IMG/VR virus record: IMGVR_UViG_3300030419_007281
Span: 1-38,988 of that record
Source: a virus
Direction: 5' to 3' (one strand)
Length of the DNA stretch: 38,988 nt
The notes below the pieces were generated by a model. The model had not been told where the DNA came from. It saw only the letters and a program-made list of their open reading frames with translations, and ran no database searches. Of this stretch, positions 24,561 to 32,253 are shown piece after piece (the first letter of the stretch is position 1; every line of letters begins with the position of its first letter). The translations under genes were made by a program, and so were the position numbers.

Positions 24561-26664
24561 TAGCTCCTACCTTATTCCAAAAATTATTGCGTACAGATTT
24601 AAGATACCCTTCTATGTCTTCTAGATTGTCTGTATCAAACCAAGATTCGGTTGTATGCTGAACGTTCTCATTAAGGTTTAATTCACAACCCAGAAGCTTG
24701 GCTTCAATCACCAAACGAGGGCAGGTGTCTGCACCTGCAGGTAAAAAGCAAAGTCCTTTTGCTTTAGCTAAGGTCTCTAACAAATTTATATAACTCATGT
24801 TTGTTAGCTCGACAGTGTTGTGCTCATTCTTAGTGCACCACTTTTTAGCCTCCTCGGAACCTTTCACCCAAAGAGTCGATGTGGGAATTGCCCAAAAGTC
24901 CTCTTTCTTATCCTTATTCTCTTCGCGAAGTTCTTTAATCTTATCAAGCACGTTCTCATCAAAAACAGAAGATAACACTGAGCACTTGTCTTTTTCTAGA
25001 TCAGTTATAGATGATAAATGTATATCCATTTGTTTTTGAGACATAAAGAAAACATTACTTGCTGCTGTTAAGAAAGCAGAAATTCGTTTTCCATGTGGCT
25101 CATCAGCACAGGTGCAATCCTTACCTTCCATAGCTTTATGTAATTCTAAGTTCCTATATTTGCAGAACTTGTAATCAAATTCAACAATATTGATATTTAA
25201 AGAATCTTTGGATTTCAAAAGTTCTTCCATAAAACCTACTTGTAGTCCTGTATAGTTTCCAAAAACCCACTTTGAATCTTTATAGTATTCTAAATGTTTC
25301 TCTGATACATTGTCGGACTTGACTTTAACCTTTGTGCCAGAGCAAGAATTTATTAGAGACTCAAAGCTCAGTTCTGCTCCGCCGGCATATTCATCAGTAA
25401 AGAAATCACTCACAAAAACGTAATCGGCTGGTTCTAATTGCAGCTTGGCACCATAACAAATTTCTGCAAACCTGCCATAGAGCTTTTCCGGAGAGAAGTT
25501 CTTATCGACGTGCTTCTTCAAAGCCTTTGCTAATTTATTATATTTTCCGTTATTTTTGAAAACATCTCTCAAAGCTTTTGTGTAGCTAACCTTTTGAGGG
25601 TACGCCCACATAGAATCTTCAATTAGCACAGGATGCCATACAGCCTCTTTCTGAATTGGCTGAATTGTGTATTCAACACTTGCAAAATGAGGCCGTTTTT
25701 TAACCTTTTTGGTCTTCTTGTCTTTTTGTGGCGCATACAGATAATCTGTGTGGCCTGACCAATTGGGTGCTAAGACAGGCAACTCATTTTGAACCGCTTC
25801 AAACATTGGAAGCCCGAAGCCCTCACCGTGAGCAAGATTAATTAAGCACTTGATTTTTGAATTTTGATAAAGAGAGGTCATCTGTCCATCAGTTAAATCT
25901 CCATGGAGAAGATGGATTTTACACTTTCTCTTACCTTTGGTGTCATCAATCAAAGATTTCAATCTTTTTCTTGTGAACTCACTGTCTTTAATGGAATTGT
26001 TTTTAGTATTCAGTTTTAATACCAGCCCAACATCATCATTCTTAAACTCCTCAATAAACCACCTGACTGTGTTTTCAATGTTTTTTCTTACAGACCATTG
26101 AGATACCATCAAAAAATTAAAATCATTGGGCAGATCCAGATCAAGAGGTTCTGGTTTGACAGTTCTCGTGGCGAAACCGATTGTTTCCAAAGGAGTTGCG
26201 CAGCGATAACCAGATCTTTTTTCGCCGGTAGTGTTATCGATAACATCGTATACGCTGTTTTCAAAAGCTGCCTTTGTGTGGTCTGAGACAGTTATGATTT
26301 TGTCGACTTCGTTACATTTACCAATCCATTCTCCAGAAATCTTGGTCGTCTCAGTTCCTGCTGTGTATCCGATATTAACTTTACCGATATTCTCCCACTC
26401 CTGTGGGATAGTGACTTGAACGGCTACGTCATACTGGGGATTCCTTTGGGAATAAGATATGGTTTTAGCCACCAAGCTATCCATCCACTTTCTTTCCTCA
26501 TCATCATCTGATAACCATCCTGTTTGGCCCCAATTAAGAGGCTCAAAGTAAATATCGAAGAACTCTTCATGAGTTTTCAATGCTCTCAAAGCAAATCTGG
26601 TTTGCTCACCATACCCGGAGCGTGTTAGGCCGGGACCTCTTACTAAAATCTTTTTTCTTTTCAT
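24526..26664 (-). CDS. Two-domain glycosyltransferase (GT4 plus second GT-B-like domain)
   Basis: From ATG 26664 the protein has 712 residues, about twice the usual size. The first half (about 1-410) is a GT4 enzyme: KKILVRGPGLTRSGYGEQTR at the start and INLAHGEGFGLPMFEAVQNE at the donor site. A Lys-rich insertion lies before VSYTKALRDVF. The second half (about 415-712) begins YVFVSDFFTDEYAGGAELSF, like a new GT-B start, and ends with FLPAGADTCPRLVIEAKLLG, like a second donor motif. It therefore looks like two transferases fused. An in-frame TTG at 26685 is possible but the ATG overlaps the previous stop as ATGA. It probably adds two sugars or one sugar processively. Confidence 0.82.
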   Translation of the reverse strand: MKRKKILVRGPGLTRSGYGEQTRFALRALKTHEEFFDIYFEPLNWGQTGWLSDDDEERKWMDSLVAKTISYSQRNPQYDVAVQVTIPQEWENIGKVNIGYTAGTETTKISGEWIGKCNEVDKIITVSDHTKAAFENSVYDVIDNTTGEKRSGYRCATPLETIGFATRTVKPEPLDLDLPNDFNFLMVSQWSVRKNIENTVRWFIEEFKNDDVGLVLKLNTKNNSIKDSEFTRKRLKSLIDDTKGKRKCKIHLLHGDLTDGQMTSLYQNSKIKCLINLAHGEGFGLPMFEAVQNELPVLAPNWSGHTDYLYAPQKDKKTKKVKKRPHFASVEYTIQPIQKEAVWHPVLIEDSMWAYPQKVSYTKALRDVFKNNGKYNKLAKALKKHVDKNFSPEKLYGRFAEICYGAKLQLEPADYVFVSDFFTDEYAGGAELSFESLINSCSGTKVKVKSDNVSEKHLEYYKDSKWVFGNYTGLQVGFMEELLKSKDSLNINIVEFDYKFCKYRNLELHKAMEGKDCTCADEPHGKRISAFLTAASNVFFMSQKQMDIHLSSITDLEKDKCSVLSSVFDENVLDKIKELREENKDKKEDFWAIPTSTLWVKGSEEAKKWCTKNEHNTVELTNMSYINLLETLAKAKGLCFLPAGADTCPRLVIEAKLLGCELNLNENVQHTTESWFDTDNLEDIEGYLKSVRNNFWNKVGANEQQNTNAVGG

Positions 26665-27914
26665 GGTATTTCTATTAATCTCCAAGATTGATAATTTTTT
26701 CTAGTTTCCCAAGAGCCGTGAGTTTCGTGAACTTTAGTTAAAAGCTCATCCCATTTTTTCCCATACTCTTCGAAATTATAGTTCTTTTCAACGTGGCCGC
26801 GGCCAGCAAGGCCGAGACCCTCTCTTTGTTTTGGGGTCATATCGTATATTGTGCGAAGGGCGTTAATAAAGTCTTCTTTCGCCACTCGATCTTCATAAAT
26901 CCAAGGAACGTCCTGAGAGCCGATGATAGCTCTTGATGTGGGGTTGATTCCGACACCGAACCATTCTTCTCCATCAGTAACCTGTTCTTGGAGGCCACCT
27001 GTCATGTTAACGACAATCGGAGTGCCGCAGCATAAAGACTCAAAAGTGGCCAGTCCGAAACCCTCTGCATCAGAGATATTGATTGTGCAGTCAGCCATAT
27101 TATATAAACTGGCTAGTCCTTCTAAAGGATATTTACCAGTTGAAATGGAGATCTGGCCGTCGAGAAGACGCAGGTCATCCAAAATGGCGTACATGTCTTG
27201 ACCGTGAGGGTCATGAGGGTCGGTATGCATAACTAACATAGCCTTGTCGTGGCCGACTTCATCCAAAAACTCTTTAAACCAAAACATAATACTACCAGTC
27301 TGTTTACGACGGGCATTTCTGTTATTCCAGAAAAAGATTACTTTATCGCGATCTTCTTCACGGAGGTTTTCAACTCGAAAAGTTGCTTTTTCAGCAGCAG
27401 CGAGCGGCTTGAAGATATCCGTATCAACAGAGTGTGGAAGATAAACGCATTCCACTTCTGGAGCGACATTGCGTACTACATCATCTGTAACTTTAGAAAT
27501 TGTTGCGATGAGGTCATTTGAAAGATATGAAGGTCTATTAAATACAGGATAAGGTTTGTTATCCCACACATGGTAATATACCATAGGCAAGTTTGCCCTT
27601 ATTTCATTTTCAATGTCCCAAAGCCAGCCATAAAATCTCGGATCTGTCATAAACCAAAGAATATCTGGTTTCTCATTACGTATCACCGAGCGGATGGACT
27701 CCTGTGTTCCATATCCATCAACCGGAATGACAACCCAATCTTCGGCTATTTTCATAGGTTCATAGTTTTCGTGCTTAATAGCTCCGCCGAAACTGATAAT
27801 TTCATATTTACCTGTCTTAAGCAGCGCATCGATCATATATTTTGTTTGAGTTCCCACGCCGGATGGGGAGAGCGGGTGGTCACTTAGAGTCAGAATCTTA
27901 ATTTTTTTGTTCAT
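26661..27914 (-). CDS. GT4 glycosyltransferase
   Basis: From ATG 27914 the protein has 417 residues; a longer reading to 27977 has no support. It opens IKILTLSDHPLSPSGVGTQT, has the donor-site motif INISDAEGFGLATFESLCCG followed by TPIVVNMTGGLQEQV, and ends with a long amphipathic helix. A ribosome site AGGAAG lies just upstream of the ATG. It is related to the first half of the double-domain transferase that follows. It is the first glycan gene to be transcribed, eight bases after the RecB-like nuclease gene. Confidence 0.87.
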   Translation of the reverse strand: MNKKIKILTLSDHPLSPSGVGTQTKYMIDALLKTGKYEIISFGGAIKHENYEPMKIAEDWVVIPVDGYGTQESIRSVIRNEKPDILWFMTDPRFYGWLWDIENEIRANLPMVYYHVWDNKPYPVFNRPSYLSNDLIATISKVTDDVVRNVAPEVECVYLPHSVDTDIFKPLAAAEKATFRVENLREEDRDKVIFFWNNRNARRKQTGSIMFWFKEFLDEVGHDKAMLVMHTDPHDPHGQDMYAILDDLRLLDGQISISTGKYPLEGLASLYNMADCTINISDAEGFGLATFESLCCGTPIVVNMTGGLQEQVTDGEEWFGVGINPTSRAIIGSQDVPWIYEDRVAKEDFINALRTIYDMTPKQREGLGLAGRGHVEKNYNFEEYGKKWDELLTKVHETHGSWETRKNYQSWRLIEIP

Positions 27915-27922
27915 ATCTTCCT

Positions 27923-28705
27923 TTATGTACAGTGTTCTGTTTTGTAAAACTCGCACGGACCATATGGACCTTGGCATGCAAGTTTGTTCTTTGTATACTT
28001 TTTATTAGTTATATTATATAACGCCGCGGCTAATAATTTAATAGCATTTTCAGTTCTTTTTTTGCCACTAGTAATTTTAAATAATTCAACGTGCTCTTTC
28101 TTGGCCGTTCTCTTTAAAAGACCGAAGTGTACATCGATCATATTGGGGTCGATATTATGCTTTTTTGCATAATAATGTTTATAATAGATAAGTTGATATA
28201 TAATCATTGGTTCAGCCCTTTTGCGAGCGTCCCAGCCCCAAGAGCAGGTCTTCCAATCGATAATATGATGTCTTCCGTCGCTAGTTTTTACAACTAAGTC
28301 AATAAAGCCTTTGAAGTTATATTCAGCATCTGTATATTCTTCAATAGGAGTCATAATTGGCTCTTCGGTAGAAACCACTTCATATTCTCCAAAATATTCA
28401 TCAATCGCAGGGATAATATTGGGAAGCAGATTCTCTCCTTGAGTTTTCATATCAACAGCCAGCTTCTTTCTAATTTCCAAGTCTTTTGGAAGATTTCTTA
28501 GCTCCTCACTAAAACGTTGAAGAAAGTACTCCTCTGGATTAATTGATTCTTTTAAGAGAAGCTTCTCACACACATCGTGTACGGCTGTGCCGAAAGCGGT
28601 ATACTCATTCCCTTCAAACGCCGTGAGGCGGTCGATATAAGTAAGCTTGTGATAGAATGCACAAGTGCTCCAGTTTTTAAGTTCGGAAAATGAGATGTGA
28701 GACAT
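27923..28705 (-). CDS. PD-(D/E)XK nuclease, RecB/Cas4-like with Fe-S cysteines
   Basis: The 260-residue protein starts HISFSELKNWSTCAFYHKL, then FGTAVHDVCEKLLL (motif with His), NFKGFIDLVV with the catalytic Asp, and HIIDWKTCSWG giving the DxK pair. Four cysteines, one near residue 12 and three in LACQGPYGPCEFYKTEHC, fit the 4Fe-4S clamp of AddB/Cas4-type exonucleases. It probably acts on DNA ends in replication or recombination, or degrades host DNA. The gene is the junction between the DNA-metabolism block and the glycan cluster. Confidence 0.85.
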   Translation of the reverse strand: MSHISFSELKNWSTCAFYHKLTYIDRLTAFEGNEYTAFGTAVHDVCEKLLLKESINPEEYFLQRFSEELRNLPKDLEIRKKLAVDMKTQGENLLPNIIPAIDEYFGEYEVVSTEEPIMTPIEEYTDAEYNFKGFIDLVVKTSDGRHHIIDWKTCSWGWDARKRAEPMIIYQLIYYKHYYAKKHNIDPNMIDVHFGLLKRTAKKEHVELFKITSGKKRTENAIKLLAAALYNITNKKYTKNKLACQGPYGPCEFYKTEHCT

Positions 28706-28717
28706 GATATACCTTTT

Positions 28718-29407
28718 TTAGATTTTAGAAATTTCTGTGATCTTAGAGTATAGATTAGGACACAATGTTTTTACGTATCGAGCGTCCTTGAGAAAGTAAT
28801 TTTCAAACCCAATCGCGAAGTATTCTCTAACAGATGTAGCAGAATACGGACTCAAGAATAAACCTTTTGTGAGGCCAGAAACTTTTGGGTACCCGACTTG
28901 CTTATATAAGAAATCGTCATATTGTTTCGAAAACTGCACATTACTATACTCTTCTTCGTTTACATTATAACCTTCCTGTTCCAATAAGTCAAGCAATCTT
29001 TTCTTTTTTCCTAAAAATTCATTTACAAGACTTTGATCCTGATATATAGCCATATTATACAGAGATTCTACAGAATGAGCAATCTCGTGCACAATATCGT
29101 CAATCATGTCTTCTTCGTTATCTTGAAAATTACTGACGTAAATGGTTTGGTCCCTATACAGGGCATTGATATTTCTTTCATCAAAATCTTCCAAATGCTC
29201 AATATAGATTGAATCAATCCCAAAAACCAAGTGTTCTGGTATGGCATCAACTATTCTGTCAAGTACTCTCCTTATATCAACATTCTCTGGAAGAGGGTCA
29301 ATGACTGACACCAATATTGTTCCGAAGAGGGTGTGTTCCTTGTTGTTTTTTAAGCTCTTGCCATGTGATTCGAATAAGAAATCCTCGATATTATTCCTGT
29401 TCTTCAC
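28718..29407 (-). CDS. Putative zinc metallopeptidase (HExxH)
   Basis: The protein carries MIDDIVHEIAHSVESLY with the zinc motif His107-Glu108-x-x-His111 (numbering from GTG 29407), and a later REYFAIGFENYF whose Glu is well placed as third ligand. The N-terminal third (ILVSVIDPLPENVDIRR) is alpha/beta. There is no signal peptide. The start is uncertain: an ATG at 29464 overlaps the upstream gene by 74 bases, and GTG 29407 by 17; neither has a good ribosome site. I chose the shorter overlap. Possible roles are cleavage of a virion or host protein. I recognise no named family. Confidence 0.68.
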   Translation of the reverse strand: MKNRNNIEDFLFESHGKSLKNNKEHTLFGTILVSVIDPLPENVDIRRVLDRIVDAIPEHLVFGIDSIYIEHLEDFDERNINALYRDQTIYVSNFQDNEEDMIDDIVHEIAHSVESLYNMAIYQDQSLVNEFLGKKKRLLDLLEQEGYNVNEEEYSNVQFSKQYDDFLYKQVGYPKVSGLTKGLFLSPYSATSVREYFAIGFENYFLKDARYVKTLCPNLYSKITEISKI

Positions 29408-29717
29408 TTTGGGTATCCGTCTGCACTCTACCAAATTGAGAAAGAAAACCAGAGGGTGCACCATTGTCTACATCATACAACGCTTGTTGATATCCTCTAA
29501 TAAAGTTTTCTTCTGCAACGGCTAAAACAAACTCTGGGAATTCTTTTGCCAAAGTTTCCACAATCATATGTACGGTTACGTCGTTACTTTCTGGATTGTG
29601 TTGTTCTCCAACATAGTTTACCAAAATCTCTTTAAGATTGTTTTCAGGTTCTACAACCTCGTTAAGAGTACTCGTTGTGTCGAGATTATTATCATCTTTA
29701 AATTCGATATCTGCCAT
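29391..29717 (-). CDS. Small acidic protein, unknown function
   Basis: The 108-residue product starts MADIEFKDDNNLDTTS and has a conserved-looking core (VTVHMIVETLAKEFPEFVLA, then AEENFIRGYQQALYDVD) predicted as helices. It ends in a Gln/Glu-rich tail. From memory, proteins with the core AKEFPEFVLAVAEEN occur in many marine T4-like phages without a known function. It starts nine bases after PhoH and overlaps the metallopeptidase gene, so it is likely in the same transcript. Confidence 0.72.
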   Translation of the reverse strand: MADIEFKDDNNLDTTSTLNEVVEPENNLKEILVNYVGEQHNPESNDVTVHMIVETLAKEFPEFVLAVAEENFIRGYQQALYDVDNGAPSGFLSQFGRVQTDTQSEEQE

Positions 29718-29726
29718 TTTTCATCC

Positions 29727-31037
29727 TTATAATACTTTTGCAGCTAGAGTCGCAACCTTTGAGCGTTCACCTTTTCTAAGTGTTATATGGCCAGCGAGGT
29801 CATAGTCCTTGAACTTTTCAACAACATAAGTCAACCCATTTGAGGTTTCGTCGACGTAAACATTATCAATTTGTTCAATGTCACCGGTGAATACGATCTT
29901 TGTTCCTTCTCCTACTCTTGTAAGTATAGTCTTTATTTCATGTTTTGTTAACTGTTGAGCCTCATCAATAATAAGAAAGGCGTTTGCAATTGAGCGACCT
30001 CGAATATAAGTCAAAGCCTCAACCTCGATTGTACCGTTTTCAATATACAAGTCCAAAGTTCTTTTATCACTCATAAGAAACTCTAAGTTGTCCTGCATTG
30101 GCATCAGCCATGGGGCCATCTTCTCTTCCATTGTTCCCGGGAGATAGCCAATATCCTTACCCATTGGTTGAATAGGTCTTGAAACAATAATCTTTTTATA
30201 CCGGGGCTCATCGCTTTCTAAAGTCTGTTCAAGCCCTGCTGCGATAGACAAAAGGGTTTTTCCTGAACCAGCCTTGCCAACCAAGCTCACAACAGGAACA
30301 TTTGGATCCATAAGTACATCGAGTGCGAAAGCCTGTTCTTTATTTCTAGATCTCACGCCCCAAACTCCATCATAATTAATGATTCTTCTGATGGGCTCAT
30401 TATATCTTAAGAATTTACCAATTGCAGTTTTCTTATTATTCGAATTAGAAACCAGCATAACAAGTTGGTTTGGATATAGTTGAGCCTCGTCCTCTGTGAT
30501 TTCTATTTCGTCCCCAGCATAAAACCTATCGATAACTTGGTCGTCGACGAGATATTCGGTTAAACCGGAAAAGAGAGCGTCACTATCTAATACAATCTGA
30601 TCGACGTTAAAATCTTCTGAGGGTAACTCTAGAGCATCACATTTAATTCTCATGTTGATGTCGCGAGTAACGACAATAATTTGTTTTTTAGGATTGTCTC
30701 TTTTTTCAGCTAAAGCTGCGCTAAGGATTGTATTATCTGAATCGTTTTTATCCAACTCCTGTGGTAATACGGAGTAGTCTTGAGGGCGAGCAAAAACAAT
30801 GCCCTTGCCCTTTCCTATACGTACGCCCTTTTTCAGGCCGCCTTTTTGGCGTAGTTCGTCTAACGTTCGAATAATCAAACGGGCATTTAAGCCAACACTA
30901 TCTTGGCGCTTCTTGTGCTTGTCGATTTCTTCCAATACCTTTAAGGGTATCAAAATGTCATTGTTGCCAAAAGAACTTATCGCAGTGGCATCTGTTAAGT
31001 AAACGTTGGTATCTAGAACATAAGTTTTTTTAGGCAT
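29727..31037 (-). CDS. phoH: PhoH-family ATPase with N-terminal PIN nuclease domain
   Basis: The 436-residue protein joins two domains. Residues 1-140 are a PIN-type RNase: acidic residues lie in YVLDTNVYL (Asp9), VLEEIDKHK, NDSDNTIL and VVTRDINMR (Asp126). Residues 240-436 are the PhoH ATPase with Walker A GKAGSGKT (Lys260) and Walker B AFLIIDEAQQL. This architecture is that of bacterial PhoH2/YlaK proteins, described as ATP-dependent RNA-unwinding nucleases; many phage PhoH proteins lack the PIN part. It has a good ribosome site (AAAGGTGA) and its own leader. Confidence 0.9.
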   Translation of the reverse strand: MPKKTYVLDTNVYLTDATAISSFGNNDILIPLKVLEEIDKHKKRQDSVGLNARLIIRTLDELRQKGGLKKGVRIGKGKGIVFARPQDYSVLPQELDKNDSDNTILSAALAEKRDNPKKQIIVVTRDINMRIKCDALELPSEDFNVDQIVLDSDALFSGLTEYLVDDQVIDRFYAGDEIEITEDEAQLYPNQLVMLVSNSNNKKTAIGKFLRYNEPIRRIINYDGVWGVRSRNKEQAFALDVLMDPNVPVVSLVGKAGSGKTLLSIAAGLEQTLESDEPRYKKIIVSRPIQPMGKDIGYLPGTMEEKMAPWLMPMQDNLEFLMSDKRTLDLYIENGTIEVEALTYIRGRSIANAFLIIDEAQQLTKHEIKTILTRVGEGTKIVFTGDIEQIDNVYVDETSNGLTYVVEKFKDYDLAGHITLRKGERSKVATLAAKVL

Positions 31038-31081
31038 GGTTCACCTTTGCTTATACCCTAATTAGGTTAAAAAACAATATT
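31038..31081 (-). promoter_or_regulatory. Leader and likely promoter of the PhoH gene
   Basis: The 44 bases between the stop of the 31082 gene and the PhoH start contain TATAAG 15 bases upstream of the ATG, in a context (TATAAGCA) that resembles a late promoter TATAAATA at 6 of 8 positions. A 10-base palindrome CCTAATTAGG (31057-31066) lies directly before it, possibly an operator or weak stem. The Shine-Dalgarno AAAGGTGA follows. No convincing -35 is present, which would suit a gp55-type sigma. Confidence 0.35.
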
Positions 31082-31384
31082 CTACTCGCTGCAGGCGTTG
31101 GAATCTCTCACAATTGGCTCATATACGTCTTCGATTTCACCGTGCGCATCGTATACGATCACGTTCATCATATATGCTCTAGTTTCATCCTCTTCAGTAT
31201 TGATACCAAAAGGCGTATAAAAATAATCTCGGTGATCTTCTTGTACTTGTTCCTCTTCTAGTGCGGCAAGCTTCTTAGTGTTCGTGAGCGGGGACACGCA
31301 AGAACAAAAAGAGCAAAGTGCTACGGTAGATAAAATTGCGGTTGTAGCTGATAAAGTGATTAAGTATTTAGTAAAGTTGGGCAT
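31082..31384 (-). CDS. Small secreted or lipoprotein-like protein
   Basis: The 100-residue product has a signal-type N-terminus (residues 5-28, ITLSATTAILSTVALCSFCS) with three cysteines (24, 27, 29) at its end. None fits a perfect lipobox, so lipid attachment is possible but uncertain. The rest is acidic and soluble (ALEEEQVQEDHRDYFYTPFG). It is transcribed away from the plus-strand protease gene, sharing an 86-base divergent region with it. It could act in the host envelope during infection. Upstream, TATAAACA is a candidate late-type -10. Confidence 0.65.
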   Translation of the reverse strand: MPNFTKYLITLSATTAILSTVALCSFCSCVSPLTNTKKLAALEEEQVQEDHRDYFYTPFGINTEEDETRAYMMNVIVYDAHGEIEDVYEPIVRDSNACSE

Positions 31385-31470
31385 GGTAACATCTCTTGTT
31401 TATAGGGGTATATAGTCTTTTATTTTCTGTTAATCCTATTCTTTTCTAGTTAAATAAAGGAGGGTTCGAA
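31385..31470. promoter_or_regulatory. Divergent intergenic region with plus-strand ribosome site
   Basis: This 86-base AT-rich region separates the minus-strand lipoprotein-like gene from the only plus-strand gene. On plus, AAAGGAGGG (31456-31464) six bases before ATG 31471 is the strongest Shine-Dalgarno in the window, with TTAAATAA just upstream as a possible late-type element. On minus, TATAAACA lies about 18 bases before ATG 31384. No clear -35 elements are present on either strand. Confidence 0.5.
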
Positions 31471-32253
31471 ATGTTTAAAGTTTTTTCTAAGTTTTTTATT
31501 GTATTATTTTTGTTTTCTGCATCGTGTGCTACCGTAAGCTGCAACCAAGGGTCTTGTGGGGGTGCTGATGATGTTGGGAGTATTTTACCTAGGACTTCCT
31601 TCGTGAAGATTGAAAAAATTATCGAAGTAAAAATTTGTGATCCAACGGAACCCACAGACTGCTTTACCAAAGCTCTGTTATCTTCTGGTTCTGGTTTCGT
31701 TGTAAGAAACGACAATGACGGTTCTTATATTTTCACGGCTGGTCATGTTTGCGACGATAGTGATGTTATTGCTAGATTTACCGCTGCCGGGGCTCAAGTC
31801 ACGAAACAAGAATTTGTTGTTATAGATATTAATAAAAATCGATTTAAGGCAAAAACGATTGCGTTTACAATGTGCGAAGATATGTGTGTTGCATACGCTG
31901 CAGGATTCTATCGCCCTCCTGTTAAGATTGCACAACTCGCCCCACAACAAGGAGATGGTGCATTAAATTTAGCTGCACCTCTTGGTGTTTTTGACAATGA
32001 GATGATTCCTATTTTACACGGACACTATAGCGGAATAGCTTACGAGGGTAAGGCAATCTATACGATTCCTGCTATTGGAGGAAGTTCTGGTTCCGGAATC
32101 TTCAACAACAGAGGAGAGCTTATAGGTATGATCCATTCTGCTCATATCAGATTCCCTTTTCTCTCGCTTTCACCAACGCATAGAGAGATTGTTGATTATA
32201 TCTTGACCTATGCGAATAGAAAAGCTTTGTTAAAGAAGTTGATGAACGATTAA
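31471..32253 (+). CDS. Secreted trypsin-like serine protease
   Basis: This is the only plus-strand gene. Its 260 residues begin with a hydrophobic signal (FSKFFIVLFLFSASCATVSC) that may be a lipoprotein or Sec signal. The catalytic triad of the chymotrypsin/trypsin fold is readable: His92 in FTAGHVC, Asp137 in CEDMCVAYA, Ser206 in GGSSGSGIFN. The fold opening SGSGFVVRND precedes the His. Cysteines at 56, 64, 94, 135 and 139 suit an oxidising compartment. The ribosome site is very strong. It probably acts in the periplasm or at the host surface, for example in lysis, exclusion of other phages or trimming of surface proteins. Its stop overlaps that of ClpP on the other strand. Confidence 0.85.
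   Translation: MFKVFSKFFIVLFLFSASCATVSCNQGSCGGADDVGSILPRTSFVKIEKIIEVKICDPTEPTDCFTKALLSSGSGFVVRNDNDGSYIFTAGHVCDDSDVIARFTAAGAQVTKQEFVVIDINKNRFKAKTIAFTMCEDMCVAYAAGFYRPPVKIAQLAPQQGDGALNLAAPLGVFDNEMIPILHGHYSGIAYEGKAIYTIPAIGGSSGSGIFNNRGELIGMIHSAHIRFPFLSLSPTHREIVDYILTYANRKALLKKLMND

Noticed and set aside
11923-27914. Recent horizontal acquisition of the glycan cluster
   Set aside because: Base composition looks like the neighbouring genes by eye, and the cluster shares the CCWGG absence and the CCC/CCG-Gly rule with the structural genes.
27915-27977. N-terminal extension of the first GT4 enzyme
   Set aside because: The enzyme fold begins at the ATG at 27914, which has its own ribosome site; the extension overlaps the nuclease gene.
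31057-31066. CCTAATTAGG as a terminator
   Set aside because: The palindrome has no room for a loop and is not followed by a U-tract on the minus strand.
31446-31715. An 89-codon minus-strand frame across the start of the plus-strand protease
   Set aside because: It lies inside the protease gene on the other strand, has no family features and no ribosome site; the plus-strand frame has a signal peptide and a catalytic triad.
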